Source: Arthrobacter oryzae
GTDB taxonomy: Bacteria > Actinomycetota > Actinomycetes > Actinomycetales > Micrococcaceae
Assembly (NCBI RefSeq): GCF_030718995.1
Contig: NZ_CP132204.1
Coordinates: 1,922,001-1,986,000 of the forward strand
DNA: 64,000 bases
Direction of reading: 5' to 3'
Shown here: in pieces, positions 52,410-61,399 of the stretch
Layout of the letters: each line of letters starts with the position of its first letter
Numbering within the stretch: position 1 is the stretch's first letter
Made by a program: the position numbers and the translations under genes
The notes under the pieces: model-generated
Database searches by the model: none
Seen by the model: the letters and a program-made list of their open reading frames with translations, nothing else
Told to the model about the DNA's origin: nothing

Positions 52410-52452
52410 TGATTCAGCCCGCGCAGTTGCGGGCTGGTTACTGGAGGACTTC

Positions 52453-54162
52453 ATGGACGTCACAGCAGACGGCAAAGAAAACTACGTTATTGGCGTGGAC
52501 TACGGCACGCTGTCCGGGCGGGCCGTGGTGGTCCGCGTCCGGGACGGCAAGGAGCTGGGCAGCGGCGTGTTCGAATACCCGCACGCAGTGGTCACTGAAT
52601 CCCTTCCGGCGGGACTGGCGGGCGACGGCGCCGCGCGGCTTCCCGGGGAATGGGCGCTGCAGGTGCCCAACGACTACCGCGATGTGCTGCGTTACGCTGT
52701 TCCGGCCGCGATTGCGGAAGCGGGGATCGACCCCGCAGCCGTGGTGGGCATCGCCACCGACTTCACGGCCTGCACCATGGTCCCGGTCAAGGCCGACGGC
52801 ACACCCTTGAATGAGGTTCCCGGTTTCGCCAACCGCCCGCACGCCTACGTGAAGCTGTGGCGCCACCATGCCGCCCAGCCGCAGGCGGACCGTATCAACG
52901 AGCTGGCCGCGGAGCGCGGCGAAAGCTGGTTGCCGCGGTACGGCGGGCTGATCTCCTCTGAATGGGAGTTCGCCAAGGGACTCCAACTGCTGGAGGAAGA
53001 CCCGGATGCCTACGCCGTTATGGACCACTGGGTGGAAGCGGCCGACTGGATCGTCTGGCAGCTGTGCGGCAACTACGTCCGCAACGCCTGCACTGCCGGG
53101 TACAAAGGCATCTGCCAGGACGGAAAGTACCCGTCCGAGGACTTCCTGGCCGCCCTGAACCCGGAGTTCAAGAATTTTGTCAGCGCCAAGCTGGCGCACA
53201 CTATCGGACGACTCGGCGATGCGGCCGGCTACCTGACGGCCGAGGCGGCAGCCTGGACGGGCCTGCCGGAAGGCATTGCCGTCGCAGTGGGCAACGTTGA
53301 CGCCCATGTCACCGCACCGGCCGCGAAGGCCGTGGAGCCCGGGCAGCTGGTGGCCATCATGGGCACCTCCACCTGCCACGTCATGAACGGCGCCGAGCTG
53401 CGTGAAGTCCCGGGCATGTGCGGCGTGGTGGACGGGGGAATCGTTGACGGGCTGTGGGGATATGAGGCCGGCCAGAGCGGGGTGGGTGACATCTTCGGCT
53501 GGTACACCACGTACGGGGTCCCGCCCGAATACCACAAGGCAGCAGCGGCGGCGGGCCTGGGCATCCATGAATACCTCACCGAACTGGCATCGAAGCAGGC
53601 CATTGGCGAGCACGGGCTCATCGCACTGGACTGGCACTCAGGCAACCGCTCGGTGCTGGTGGACCACGAGCTGTCGGGCGTGGTGGTGGGGCAGACCCTG
53701 GCCACCAGGCCCGAAGACACCTACCGTGCACTGTTGGAAGCCACGGCCTTCGGCACGCGCACCATCGTGGACGCCTTCCGCGACTCGGGGGTTCCGGTCA
53801 AGGAGTTCATCGTGGCCGGCGGCCTGCTGAAGAACAAGCTGCTCATGCAGATCTACGCGGATGTCACCGGGCTGCAGTTGTCCACCATCGGCTCCGCCCA
53901 GGGACCGGCGCTTGGCTCCGCCATCCATGCCGCCGTCGCCGCAGGAGCGTACTCGGATATCCGGGCCGCTGCCGCTGCCATGGGGTCAGAGCCCGGCGGC
54001 GTTTATATTCCCATTCCGGAAAACGTTGCCGCCTACGAGGATCTCTTCAAGGAATACCGAACGCTGCACGATTACTTTGGCCGTGGCACCAACAGCGTGA
54101 TGCACCGGCTCAAGGCCATCCAGCGCGCGGCCAGGCCGTCGTTGGCGGAGGTGTCCGCATGA
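52453..54162 (+). CDS. araB: ribulokinase
   Basis: Phosphorylates L-ribulose to L-ribulose 5-phosphate. The 569 residues match AraB (E. coli 566). FGGY kinase features: IGVDYGTLSGRAVVV at the N terminus (phosphate 1 loop), TDFTACTMVPV, GTSTCHVMNG, and the C-terminal VKEFIVAGGLLKNKLLMQI with adenosine-binding SAQGPALGSAIHAA. ATG at 52453 is preceded by GGAGGA. The first gene of araBDA; its stop overlaps the araD ATG (ATGA). Confidence 0.97.
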   Translation: MDVTADGKENYVIGVDYGTLSGRAVVVRVRDGKELGSGVFEYPHAVVTESLPAGLAGDGAARLPGEWALQVPNDYRDVLRYAVPAAIAEAGIDPAAVVGIATDFTACTMVPVKADGTPLNEVPGFANRPHAYVKLWRHHAAQPQADRINELAAERGESWLPRYGGLISSEWEFAKGLQLLEEDPDAYAVMDHWVEAADWIVWQLCGNYVRNACTAGYKGICQDGKYPSEDFLAALNPEFKNFVSAKLAHTIGRLGDAAGYLTAEAAAWTGLPEGIAVAVGNVDAHVTAPAAKAVEPGQLVAIMGTSTCHVMNGAELREVPGMCGVVDGGIVDGLWGYEAGQSGVGDIFGWYTTYGVPPEYHKAAAAAGLGIHEYLTELASKQAIGEHGLIALDWHSGNRSVLVDHELSGVVVGQTLATRPEDTYRALLEATAFGTRTIVDAFRDSGVPVKEFIVAGGLLKNKLLMQIYADVTGLQLSTIGSAQGPALGSAIHAAVAAGAYSDIRAAAAAMGSEPGGVYIPIPENVAAYEDLFKEYRTLHDYFGRGTNSVMHRLKAIQRAARPSLAEVSA

Positions 54163-54839
54163 GCAACCTTCTGGAACGCATCGCCCGGGTCCGCCGTGAG
54201 GTCTGTGAACTGCACGCGGAACTCACCCGGTATGAACTGGTGGTGTGGACTGCCGGCAACGTGTCCGCCCGTGTTCCCGGCCACGACCTGATGGTCATCA
54301 AACCGTCCGGAATCTCCTATGCGGACCTCACGCCTGAGAGCATGGTTGTCACCGACCTCCATGGCAGCCCCGCCGACGGGGAGTGGGGCAATCCGCCGTT
54401 CTCGCCGTCGTCGGACACTGCCGCGCACGCATACGTCTACAGGCATATGCCGGAAGTGGGCGGGGTGGTGCACACCCATTCCACCTACGCCACGGCGTGG
54501 GCGGCCCGCGGTGAGGCGATCCCGTGCGTGCTGACCATGATGAGCGACGAATTCGGCGGCAGCATTCCCGTCGGCCCGTTCGCACTGATCGGCGACGACT
54601 CGATCGGCCAGGGCATCGTGGAAACGCTCCGGAATTCCACCTCACCGGCGGTCCTCATGCAGAACCACGGTCCGTTCACCATCGGCAAGGACGCCCGCTC
54701 GGCCGTGAAGGCCGCCGTCATGTGCGAGGAAGTGGCGCGGACCGTGCATATCTCCCGCCAGCTCGGCGAGCCGCTGCCCATCGACCAGGCCAGCATCGAA
54801 TCCCTTTACGCCCGCTACCAGAACGTCTACGGCCAGTAA
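54159..54839 (+). CDS. araD: L-ribulose-5-phosphate 4-epimerase
   Basis: Converts L-ribulose 5-phosphate to D-xylulose 5-phosphate, a class II aldolase-type zinc enzyme. The 226 residues match AraD. Visible: [41 protein letters not shown], zinc ligands in [16 protein letters not shown] and a later His in [11 protein letters not shown], and the C-terminal [10 protein letters not shown] typical of this epimerase. ATG overlaps the araB stop by four bases. A 34-base gap leads to araA. Confidence 0.97.
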   Translation: MSNLLERIARVRREVCELHAELTRYELVVWTAGNVSARVPGHDLMVIKPSGISYADLTPESMVVTDLHGSPADGEWGNPPFSPSSDTAAHAYVYRHMPEVGGVVHTHSTYATAWAARGEAIPCVLTMMSDEFGGSIPVGPFALIGDDSIGQGIVETLRNSTSPAVLMQNHGPFTIGKDARSAVKAAVMCEEVARTVHISRQLGEPLPIDQASIESLYARYQNVYGQ

Positions 54840-54873
54840 CGCGGCAACCCGTACCTTCTTCAGGAGAACCCTT

Positions 54874-56409
54874 ATGAGCAACAGCAGCAACACGTCCGCC
54901 AACAGAACCTCGCTCGGCCACTATGAGGTCTGGTTCCTCACCGGCAGCCAGCACCTGTACGGCGAGGACGTCCTCAAACAGGTCGCAGCGCAGTCGCAGG
55001 AGATTGCCGCCGCACTGAACGGATCCACCGACGTCCCGGTCAAGGTGGTCTGGAAGCCGGTCCTTACCGATTCGGACGCCATCCGCCGCACCGCGCTGGA
55101 AGCCAACGCCGACGACTCCGTGATCGGTGTGACGGCCTGGATGCACACCTTCAGCCCGGCCAAGATGTGGATCCAGGGCCTGGACCTGCTCCGGAAACCG
55201 CTGCTGCACCTGCACACCCAGGCCAATGTGGAGCTGCCGTGGGCAGACATCGACTTCGACTTCATGAACCTCAACCAGGCCGCGCACGGCGACCGGGAAT
55301 TCGGCTACATCCAGTCCCGCCTGGGCATTCCCCGCAAAACCGTGGTGGGCCACGTGTCCAACCCGGAGGTTTCCCGGCAGGTGGGCTCGTGGCAGCGCGC
55401 GTCGGCCGGCTGGGCCGCCGTCCGGACGCTCAAGCTGACCCGCTTCGGCGACAACATGCGCAACGTGGCCGTCACCGAAGGTGACAAGACCGAGGCCGAG
55501 CTGCGCTTCGGCGTCTCGGTGAACACCTGGTCCGTGAACGAGCTCGCCGACGCCGTGCACGGCGCCGCGGAGTCCGACGTCGACGCCCTCGTGGCGGAGT
55601 ACGAGCGCCTTTACGACGTGGTGCCGGAGCTGAAGGCGGAGGGAGCGCGGCACGAATCGCTGCGCTACAGCGCCAGGATCGAATTGGGCCTGCGCAGCTT
55701 CCTTGAGGCCAACGGCTCGGCCGCGTTCACCACCTCGTTCGAGGACCTGGGCGGGCTGCGGCAGCTGCCCGGCATGGCGGTGCAGCGGCTGATGGCAGAC
55801 GGCTACGGCTTCGGTGCCGAAGGTGACTGGAAGACAGCCATCCTGGTCCGCGCCGCGAAGGTGATGGGCGCCGGCCTGCCCGGCGGTGCCTCGCTGATGG
55901 AGGATTACACCTACCACCTCGCTCCGGGACAGGAGAAAATCCTGGGCGCGCACATGCTGGAGGTCTGCCCGTCGCTGACGGCCACGAAGCCGCGCGTGGA
56001 GATCCACCCGCTGGGCATCGGCGGCAAGGAGGACCCGGTCCGGATGGTGTTCGACACCGACGCCGGCCCCGGCGTCGTGGTGGCGCTCTCCGACATGCGC
56101 GACCGCTTCCGGCTCGTGGCGAACGCCGTGGAGGTGGTGGACCTGGACGAGCCGCTGCCCAACCTGCCGGTGGCCCGGGCCCTGTGGTCTCCCAAGCCGG
56201 ACTTCGCCACCTCCGCCGCGGCCTGGCTGACCGCCGGCGCAGCGCACCACACGGTGCTGTCCACTGCCGTGGGCATGGACGTGTTCGAGGACTTCGCCGA
56301 GATTGCGCAGACCGAACTCCTCACCATCGACGAAGGCACCACCATCAAACAGTTCAAGAAGGAACTGAACTGGAACGCCGCCTACTACAAGCTGGCCGGC
56401 GGGCTGTAG
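54874..56409 (+). CDS. araA: L-arabinose isomerase
   Basis: Interconverts L-arabinose and L-ribulose with a divalent metal. The 511 residues are close to the family norm (about 500). Visible: [15 protein letters not shown] near the N terminus, [22 protein letters not shown], the active Glu region [21 protein letters not shown] and [20 protein letters not shown] with metal ligands. ATG at 54874 follows TTCAGGAGAACCC. The gene order B-D-A is that of many actinobacteria. It converges on the htrA-like gene after 21 bases. Confidence 0.98.
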   Translation: MSNSSNTSANRTSLGHYEVWFLTGSQHLYGEDVLKQVAAQSQEIAAALNGSTDVPVKVVWKPVLTDSDAIRRTALEANADDSVIGVTAWMHTFSPAKMWIQGLDLLRKPLLHLHTQANVELPWADIDFDFMNLNQAAHGDREFGYIQSRLGIPRKTVVGHVSNPEVSRQVGSWQRASAGWAAVRTLKLTRFGDNMRNVAVTEGDKTEAELRFGVSVNTWSVNELADAVHGAAESDVDALVAEYERLYDVVPELKAEGARHESLRYSARIELGLRSFLEANGSAAFTTSFEDLGGLRQLPGMAVQRLMADGYGFGAEGDWKTAILVRAAKVMGAGLPGGASLMEDYTYHLAPGQEKILGAHMLEVCPSLTATKPRVEIHPLGIGGKEDPVRMVFDTDAGPGVVVALSDMRDRFRLVANAVEVVDLDEPLPNLPVARALWSPKPDFATSAAAWLTAGAAHHTVLSTAVGMDVFEDFAEIAQTELLTIDEGTTIKQFKKELNWNAAYYKLAGGL

Positions 56410-56430
56410 GGGCTGCCGCTCGCTGCCCGC

Positions 56431-57528
56431 TCAGCCCTCCGCGGCGGGGCGGGCAGCCAGCGTGACTTTGGCTTCCTTCGATTCCGTTCCCCTGCGGTAG
56501 CCGACGTTCACCGCCTGGTCCGGACTCTTGCCGCGGAGCTCCGCCAGCAGGTCCTCGGGCGAGGCGATCTCCTTGCCGTCCAGCGCGGTCAGCACGTCCC
56601 CGGGCCGGATGCCGGCGCGGTCGGCGGGCCCGCCGTCGACCACCGACAGCACCAGGGCGCCGCGGGTGTCCTGGAGTCCGAGCTGTTCGGCGATCTGCGA
56701 GGTGATCTCACCCGGACGCAGGCCGATGAAGGCATGGTCCGCTGTGCCGTCCTCGCGCAGCTGTTCGGCCACCCGGACTGCTGTTGCGGCGGGGATGGCG
56801 AAGCCCAGCGCCACGGCGCCGGACTGCGGCGGGATGTACGCCTCGCTGATGCCGATCACCTCACCCCGGGAATTGACGACGGCGCCGCCTGAGTTCCCTG
56901 GGCTGATGGCGGCATCGGTCTGGATCAGGTCCACCAGGGACTGGCTGCTGGCTGCCGAGCCCGGAATCTCCCGGTGCAGCCCGGAGATGATGCCCGCGGT
57001 TGCGGTGTTTTCGAAACCCAGGGGCGAGCCGATCACGACCGCCAGTTCTCCCACCCGGGGAAGGTCGGACTGGAACTTCGCGGCGGGAAGCCCGGTGCGC
57101 CTGGTCTCCACGAGGGCCAGGTCCGAAATGGGGTCCGTTGCCCTGACGGTGCCGGCGACGCGCTGGCCGTCGGCAAACGCGACCTCCACGTCGGTGCTGC
57201 CCCGCACCACATGCTCATTGGTGAGGATCAGTCCCTCTGCGGCGAAGACCACTCCGCTGCCCACGCCGCCGTCGGTCAGGATGGTGACAACGGACGGCTG
57301 GACGTTCTCCACGATGGACGGAATGTCCGCGGACAACTGTGGTGTGCCGGGTTGAGTGCCCGGCTGGGCGGTCAGCTGCGCGGGCTGCGCCGGGGTGCTG
57401 GCCTCGGAAGTGGGGCGCGGTCCCGGCGGCGGACTCGATGTGCAGCCTGACAGGGCCAGACCGAGAACCGCTGCCAGTGCGAGGGCCTGTTGCGCCGCAC
57501 CGCGCGTTCCCACCTTCCGGTTTTTCAT
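56431..57528 (-). CDS. HtrA/DegP-like trypsin-type serine protease with PDZ domain, lipoprotein
   Basis: A 365-residue secreted protease. The signal peptide ends in lipobox LSGC (Cys29), a 35-residue Pro/Thr/Gln-rich linker follows, then a trypsin-like domain with His106 (TNEHVV), Asp136 (ISDLALV) and Ser213 (SPGNSGGAVVN), and a C-terminal PDZ domain (about 275-350, GGPADRAGIRPGDVLTALDG). ATG at 57528 has AAAGG upstream. It is divergent from the GH51 gene; quality control of exported proteins is the likely role. Unrelated to arabinose use apart from position. Confidence 0.94.
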   Translation of the reverse strand: MKNRKVGTRGAAQQALALAAVLGLALSGCTSSPPPGPRPTSEASTPAQPAQLTAQPGTQPGTPQLSADIPSIVENVQPSVVTILTDGGVGSGVVFAAEGLILTNEHVVRGSTDVEVAFADGQRVAGTVRATDPISDLALVETRRTGLPAAKFQSDLPRVGELAVVIGSPLGFENTATAGIISGLHREIPGSAASSQSLVDLIQTDAAISPGNSGGAVVNSRGEVIGISEAYIPPQSGAVALGFAIPAATAVRVAEQLREDGTADHAFIGLRPGEITSQIAEQLGLQDTRGALVLSVVDGGPADRAGIRPGDVLTALDGKEIASPEDLLAELRGKSPDQAVNVGYRRGTESKEAKVTLAARPAAEG

Positions 57529-57617
57529 CAGGCTGCCTTTCGTTGATCGGTCGACAGGGCCGGCGTGTCCGCGGCCGTCCCTTGACGGCAGCGGCTTCAC
57601 CCTCAACAATAGATTTC

Positions 57618-57629
57618 TATAACGTTGTA
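57618..57629. promoter_or_regulatory. LacI-type operator upstream of GH51 gene
   Basis: TATAACGTTGTA, with a central AACGTT, lies 26 bases before the GH51 start. The same 12 bases recur at 60306-60317 and a diverged copy at 60351-60362. Confidence 0.7.
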
Positions 57630-57655
57630 AAGAACGAGAAAACGAGGATGTTTAC

Positions 57656-59203
57656 GTGGGAACCACCGAACCTGCCGCAGGCAAAATAACTGCCAAAATC
57701 ACTTTGGACCCCGCCTTCGCCGTGGGCCCCGTCCGCCGCCGCACCTTCGGCGCGTTCGTGGAGCACCTTGGCCGCTGCGTCTACACCGGCATCTTCGAGC
57801 CGGGCCATCCCAAGGCTGACGAGGACGGCTTCCGGACCGACGTCCTGGAACTCACCCGCGAACTCGGCGTGTCCACGGTGCGCTATCCGGGCGGCAACTT
57901 CGTCTCCGGCTACCGCTGGGAGGACGGCGTTGGCCCGGTGGAGCAGCGGCCCGCGCGCCTGGACCTCGCCTGGCATTCCACGGACCCGAACCATGTGGGC
58001 GTGGACGAGTTCGCCAAGTGGTCCGTCAAGGCCGGCGTCGAACCCATGATGGCCGTGAACCTGGGCACCCGCGGGACCCAGGAAGCACTCGACCTGCTGG
58101 AGTACTGCAACATCGACGGCGGCACGGCCTTCTCCGACCAGCGCCGGTCCAACGGGGCCGAAAACGGCTACGGCATCAAGATGTGGTGCCTGGGCAACGA
58201 GATGGACGGTTTCTGGCAGATCGGCCACAAGAACGCCACGGAATACGGCAGGCTCGCCGCCGATACCGCCCGGGCCATGCGGATGGTGGAGCCGGACCTG
58301 GAACTGGTGGCCTGCGGCAGTTCCGCCCCCACCATGGACACGTTCGGCGAGTGGGAGCGCGTGGTCCTCACCGAGACCTATGACCTCGTTGACCTGATCT
58401 CGGCCCACCAATACTTCGAGGACTTCGGCGACCTGCAGGAACACCTCTCCTCGGGTCACAGGATGGAGGCGTTCATCAAGGACATCGTGGCCCACATCGA
58501 CCATGTGAAGTCGGTCAAAAAGTCCGCCAAGCAGGTCAACATCTCCTTCGACGAGTGGAACGTCTGGCACATGAGCCGCGACGAATCCAAGGCACCCGCC
58601 GGCAAGGACTGGCCCGTGGCCCCGGTGCTGCTCGAGGACCGCTACACCGTTGCGGACGCCGTGGTGGTGGGCGACCTGCTGATCACGCTGCTCCGCAACA
58701 CCGACCGCGTCCACTCTGCCAGCCTGGCGCAGCTGGTCAACGTCATTGCCCCGATCATGACCGAGCCCGGCGGCCGCGCCTGGAAGCAGACCACGTTCCA
58801 CCCGTTCGCCCTGACATCGGAGCACGCCAAGGGCACGGTGCTGCAGCTCGCTGTGGACTCCCCGCTGCTCAGCGGCGGAAAGACGGCGGACTTCGCGGCA
58901 CTGTCCGCCGTCACCACGTTCGATCCGGACTCCGGCGAGGCGGTGGTGTTTGCCGTGAACCGCTCGGCGACGGACTCGCTCACACTGGATGCCGCCGTCG
59001 GCGGGCTGGGACGTGTGAAGGTTGTCGAGGCGGTCACTTACGCCAACAAGGACCCGTACTGGCAGGCGACGGCGGACGATTCCACTTCGGTGCTGCCCGG
59101 CGAAAATGTGAGTGTAAAGCTCGACGGCGGCCGGCTCGCCGCCGAGCTCCCTGCGGTGTCCTGGAGCATGATCCGCCTGGCTGTTGACGGCGCCGGCGGC
59201 TAG
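57656..59203 (+). CDS. GH51 alpha-L-arabinofuranosidase
   Basis: Releases arabinose from arabinoxylan or arabino-oligosaccharides. 515 residues, no signal peptide, so intracellular and acting on imported oligosaccharides. The retaining-enzyme residues are in place: acid/base Glu182 in LGNEMDGFW and nucleophile Glu300 in SFDEWNVW, with RYPGGNFVSGYRWEDG near the N terminus. A C-terminal beta-sandwich begins about 385. GTG at 57656 has GAGGA about eight bases upstream. The operator 26 bases upstream is shared with the GH43/LacI intergenic region. Confidence 0.96.
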   Translation: MGTTEPAAGKITAKITLDPAFAVGPVRRRTFGAFVEHLGRCVYTGIFEPGHPKADEDGFRTDVLELTRELGVSTVRYPGGNFVSGYRWEDGVGPVEQRPARLDLAWHSTDPNHVGVDEFAKWSVKAGVEPMMAVNLGTRGTQEALDLLEYCNIDGGTAFSDQRRSNGAENGYGIKMWCLGNEMDGFWQIGHKNATEYGRLAADTARAMRMVEPDLELVACGSSAPTMDTFGEWERVVLTETYDLVDLISAHQYFEDFGDLQEHLSSGHRMEAFIKDIVAHIDHVKSVKKSAKQVNISFDEWNVWHMSRDESKAPAGKDWPVAPVLLEDRYTVADAVVVGDLLITLLRNTDRVHSASLAQLVNVIAPIMTEPGGRAWKQTTFHPFALTSEHAKGTVLQLAVDSPLLSGGKTADFAALSAVTTFDPDSGEAVVFAVNRSATDSLTLDAAVGGLGRVKVVEAVTYANKDPYWQATADDSTSVLPGENVSVKLDGGRLAAELPAVSWSMIRLAVDGAGG

Positions 59204-59220
59204 GCCGGAATCCAGCCGGA

Positions 59221-59265
59221 GCCAGCCCTCCAGCAGCCAGCCCTCCAGCAGCTAGCCCTCAAGCA
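59221..59265. repeat. three 15-bp tandem repeats at the GH43 stop
   Basis: GCCAGCCCTCCAGCA occurs twice exactly (59221-59250) and once as GCTAGCCCTCAAGCA (59251-59265). On the minus strand the units encode Leu-Leu-Glu-Gly-Trp in the GH43 frame; in the third unit TGG is TAG, the GH43 stop. Confidence 0.8.
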
Positions 59266-60244
59266 GTGAGGGGTCCAGGTGAACGGGGGCGTCCAGGTCG
59301 CGTGTGCAGACCAGGACGTCCCCTTCCACGTGCAGCCGGGCGGCGTGGATGCTGGTGCGCTGTTCACGGGCCGCCTGGGCCGGATCCGCCATGCCGTTCG
59401 CCATTTCCGTGTCCTGCCACTCGGGGTGCGTGAAATAGAAGATGTAGGCGTGGTCACCCTGGGTGACCACATCAGCATGCCGCCCGTAGGTGGCGTCGTC
59501 CGCCCCGGTGCCGGGGGAGTCCAGGATGAGGCCGTTGTTTGCCTCCTGCCGGGTCCATGCCAAACCGTCTGCCGAGCGGTGCACGGCCTGGCCGCGCCAT
59601 TCGTCCACCACCATCCAGTACCAGCCGCCCAGGCGGAACACGTTGGGGCCCTCGTGGGCGGGCAGCCCGATGACTTGGCCCTCGGCCCGCCAGCGGCCGC
59701 CGTCGTTCGTTTCCTCCCAGGCTGCCGACCATGTGGTGGAGCCGTCCACCTCGTCCTTGAACCAGAGGCGCGGGCGCCCGTCCGCCACGATGGCGAAGGC
59801 AGCGTCGATGACGTTTTCCGAGCCGACGTCCACCCGGTCTTCGAAGGTCCAATGCTCCAGGTCGGTGCTGGTGAAGTGCACCAGCCGGCGCCGGGTCTGC
59901 TCCGCCCAGGTGCCCGGAGCGCCCGCGCCCCAGGTCAGGAACATGTGATATTTCCCGTTGTGCCACACCACCTCCGGGGCCCAGTGCGTGTTCAGTGCGG
60001 GGGAGTCTTCCGGATCGAGCCCCTCCACCACGCCGCGGTACTGCCAGGTTGAGCCGGCGTCCGCGGAGACGGCGACGCCGATCCTGGTCCCCGTGATCCA
60101 GTCCACGCCGCCTGTGGTGAGGGTGGCGCGGCGGGCCGTGTAGAACATCCACCATTCGGAGGTGCCGCGGCGGTGGATCACCGTGGGATCAGCGGCGCCG
60201 TCGAACACCGGGCAGCGGAAGAGGGGGGACGGGGGCAGCGGCAT
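59252..60244 (-). CDS. GH43-like five-bladed beta-propeller glycoside hydrolase
   Basis: A 330-residue protein without a signal peptide. Features of GH43 enzymes: FDGAADPTVIHR with the likely catalytic-base Asp, HWAPEVVWHNGKYHMFLTWG, a later Asp in ENVIDAAFAI, and a Glu in HEGPNVFRLGGWYWM that would be the acid. Probably an arabinofuranosidase or xylosidase, subfamily unknown. ATG at 60244 is preceded by AAAGGA. Divergent from the second LacI gene, with operator copies between. Its 3' end lies in tandem repeats next to the convergent GH51 gene. Confidence 0.85.
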   Translation of the reverse strand: MPLPPSPLFRCPVFDGAADPTVIHRRGTSEWWMFYTARRATLTTGGVDWITGTRIGVAVSADAGSTWQYRGVVEGLDPEDSPALNTHWAPEVVWHNGKYHMFLTWGAGAPGTWAEQTRRRLVHFTSTDLEHWTFEDRVDVGSENVIDAAFAIVADGRPRLWFKDEVDGSTTWSAAWEETNDGGRWRAEGQVIGLPAHEGPNVFRLGGWYWMVVDEWRGQAVHRSADGLAWTRQEANNGLILDSPGTGADDATYGRHADVVTQGDHAYIFYFTHPEWQDTEMANGMADPAQAAREQRTSIHAARLHVEGDVLVCTRDLDAPVHLDPSLLEG

Positions 60245-60305
60245 GGCGGTTCCTTTGTGAAATGCCGGCCCCAGGCCGGCGCGGATGCGGCAGTCGCAGC
60301 TAGCC

Positions 60306-60319
60306 TATAACGTTGTATA
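60306..60319. promoter_or_regulatory. LacI-type operator upstream of GH43 gene
   Basis: TATAACGTTGTATA, 62 bases before the GH43 start and 76 before the LacI start; first 12 bases identical to 57618-57629. Confidence 0.72.
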
Positions 60320-60350
60320 TCCGGTGGACAGGGCAAAAGCGGGACGGGTC

Positions 60351-60362
60351 TGCAACGATGTA
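60351..60362. promoter_or_regulatory. diverged second operator copy, nearer the LacI gene
   Basis: TGCAACGATGTA matches TATAACGTTGTA at nine of twelve positions, 33 bases before the LacI start. It may give autoregulation. Confidence 0.45.
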
Positions 60363-60394
60363 GCTGAAAGTGTTGCCGGGGAAGGGAATCACCT

Positions 60395-61399
60395 GTGGCT
60401 GTGACCATGAACGACGTTGCGCGCGCCGCCGGCGTCTCGTTGAAGACGGTGTCGAATGTGCTCAACGACTACGAATTCATCAGGCCTGCCACCAAGCAGA
60501 AAGTGCTGGATGCCATTGCGGAACTCGGGTACGAAGCCAACCTGACGGCCCGCAGCCTGCGCTCCGGCAAGACCCGCATGCTGGGGCTCGTGCTGTCCGA
60601 TCTCTCCATTCCGTACTACGCGGAGCTCGCATCCCGGTTGATGACGGTGGCGGGCAGCCGCGGCTACCGCGTCCTGGTGGAGCAGTCCGGAGCCACGGTT
60701 CCGCATGAGCTGAGTGCGCTCCAGGGCCCGTTCCGCCAGTTGACGGACGGCCTGCTGTTCACCCCGCTGGCCCTCGACGCCGGAACCATCGCCGCGCACC
60801 GGGGCGCCAAGCCGGTGGTGATGCTGGGGGAGCACATCGCGGATCCGCGGTTCGACCTGGTGACCATGAAGAATGCCGAGGCGGCTGCGGCAATCACCGC
60901 CCACCTCCTCGCGGGCGGCCGCCGCCGCATCGCCGTCCTGGGCGCGGCGGCCGGCGACACGGCGGACAGTCCCGGTCTGCGCCTGAACGGCTACCGCGAG
61001 GCGCTGGACGCTGCCGGAGTGGCGTTTGATCCCGCCCTGGTGGTGGAGTGCGACTGGCGCCGTGACGGCGGGGCGGCCGGCGTCGTCGGCCTGCTGGACA
61101 GCGGAATCCGGTTCGACGCCGTCTTCGGCCTGAACGACGCGATAGCCCTTGGCGCCATGCATGAACTCCTGGTCCGCGGCATTAAGGTGCCGGACGACGT
61201 CGCAGTGGCAGGCTTCGATGACATCGACGAAGCCCGTTTCGCGTCGCCGTCCCTCACCACGGTGTCTCCCGGCATGGAGGAAATCGCCGAGCGGTCCGTC
61301 AACCTGCTCATCGACCGGATCGAAGGTGCGGAGACAGCCGCCGAGGGCCTCCATGTCGAGGCGGCTTTCGAGCTAAAAGTGCGGGATTCGGCTCCCTAA
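60395..61399 (+). CDS. LacI family transcriptional regulator (likely regulator of GH51/GH43)
   Basis: A 334-residue repressor. Helix-turn-helix MNDVARAAGVSLKTVSNVLN, hinge NLTARSLRSGKTRMLGLVLS, and a sugar-sensing domain ending GFDDIDEARFASPSLTTVSP. Its recognition helix SLKTVSN differs from the other LacI protein here, fitting a different operator; AACGTT-centred sites flank its own promoter and the GH51 promoter, so I assign these to it. GTG at 60395 with GAAGGG upstream; an ATG twelve bases later is possible. Its 3' end overlaps the convergent dehydratase gene by 27 bases. Confidence 0.92.
   Translation: MAVTMNDVARAAGVSLKTVSNVLNDYEFIRPATKQKVLDAIAELGYEANLTARSLRSGKTRMLGLVLSDLSIPYYAELASRLMTVAGSRGYRVLVEQSGATVPHELSALQGPFRQLTDGLLFTPLALDAGTIAAHRGAKPVVMLGEHIADPRFDLVTMKNAEAAAAITAHLLAGGRRRIAVLGAAAGDTADSPGLRLNGYREALDAAGVAFDPALVVECDWRRDGGAAGVVGLLDSGIRFDAVFGLNDAIALGAMHELLVRGIKVPDDVAVAGFDDIDEARFASPSLTTVSPGMEEIAERSVNLLIDRIEGAETAAEGLHVEAAFELKVRDSAP

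Noticed and set aside
59221..59265. CRISPR-like or VNTR array
   Set aside because: Three contiguous 15-bp units without spacers and lying in a coding end; not a CRISPR.
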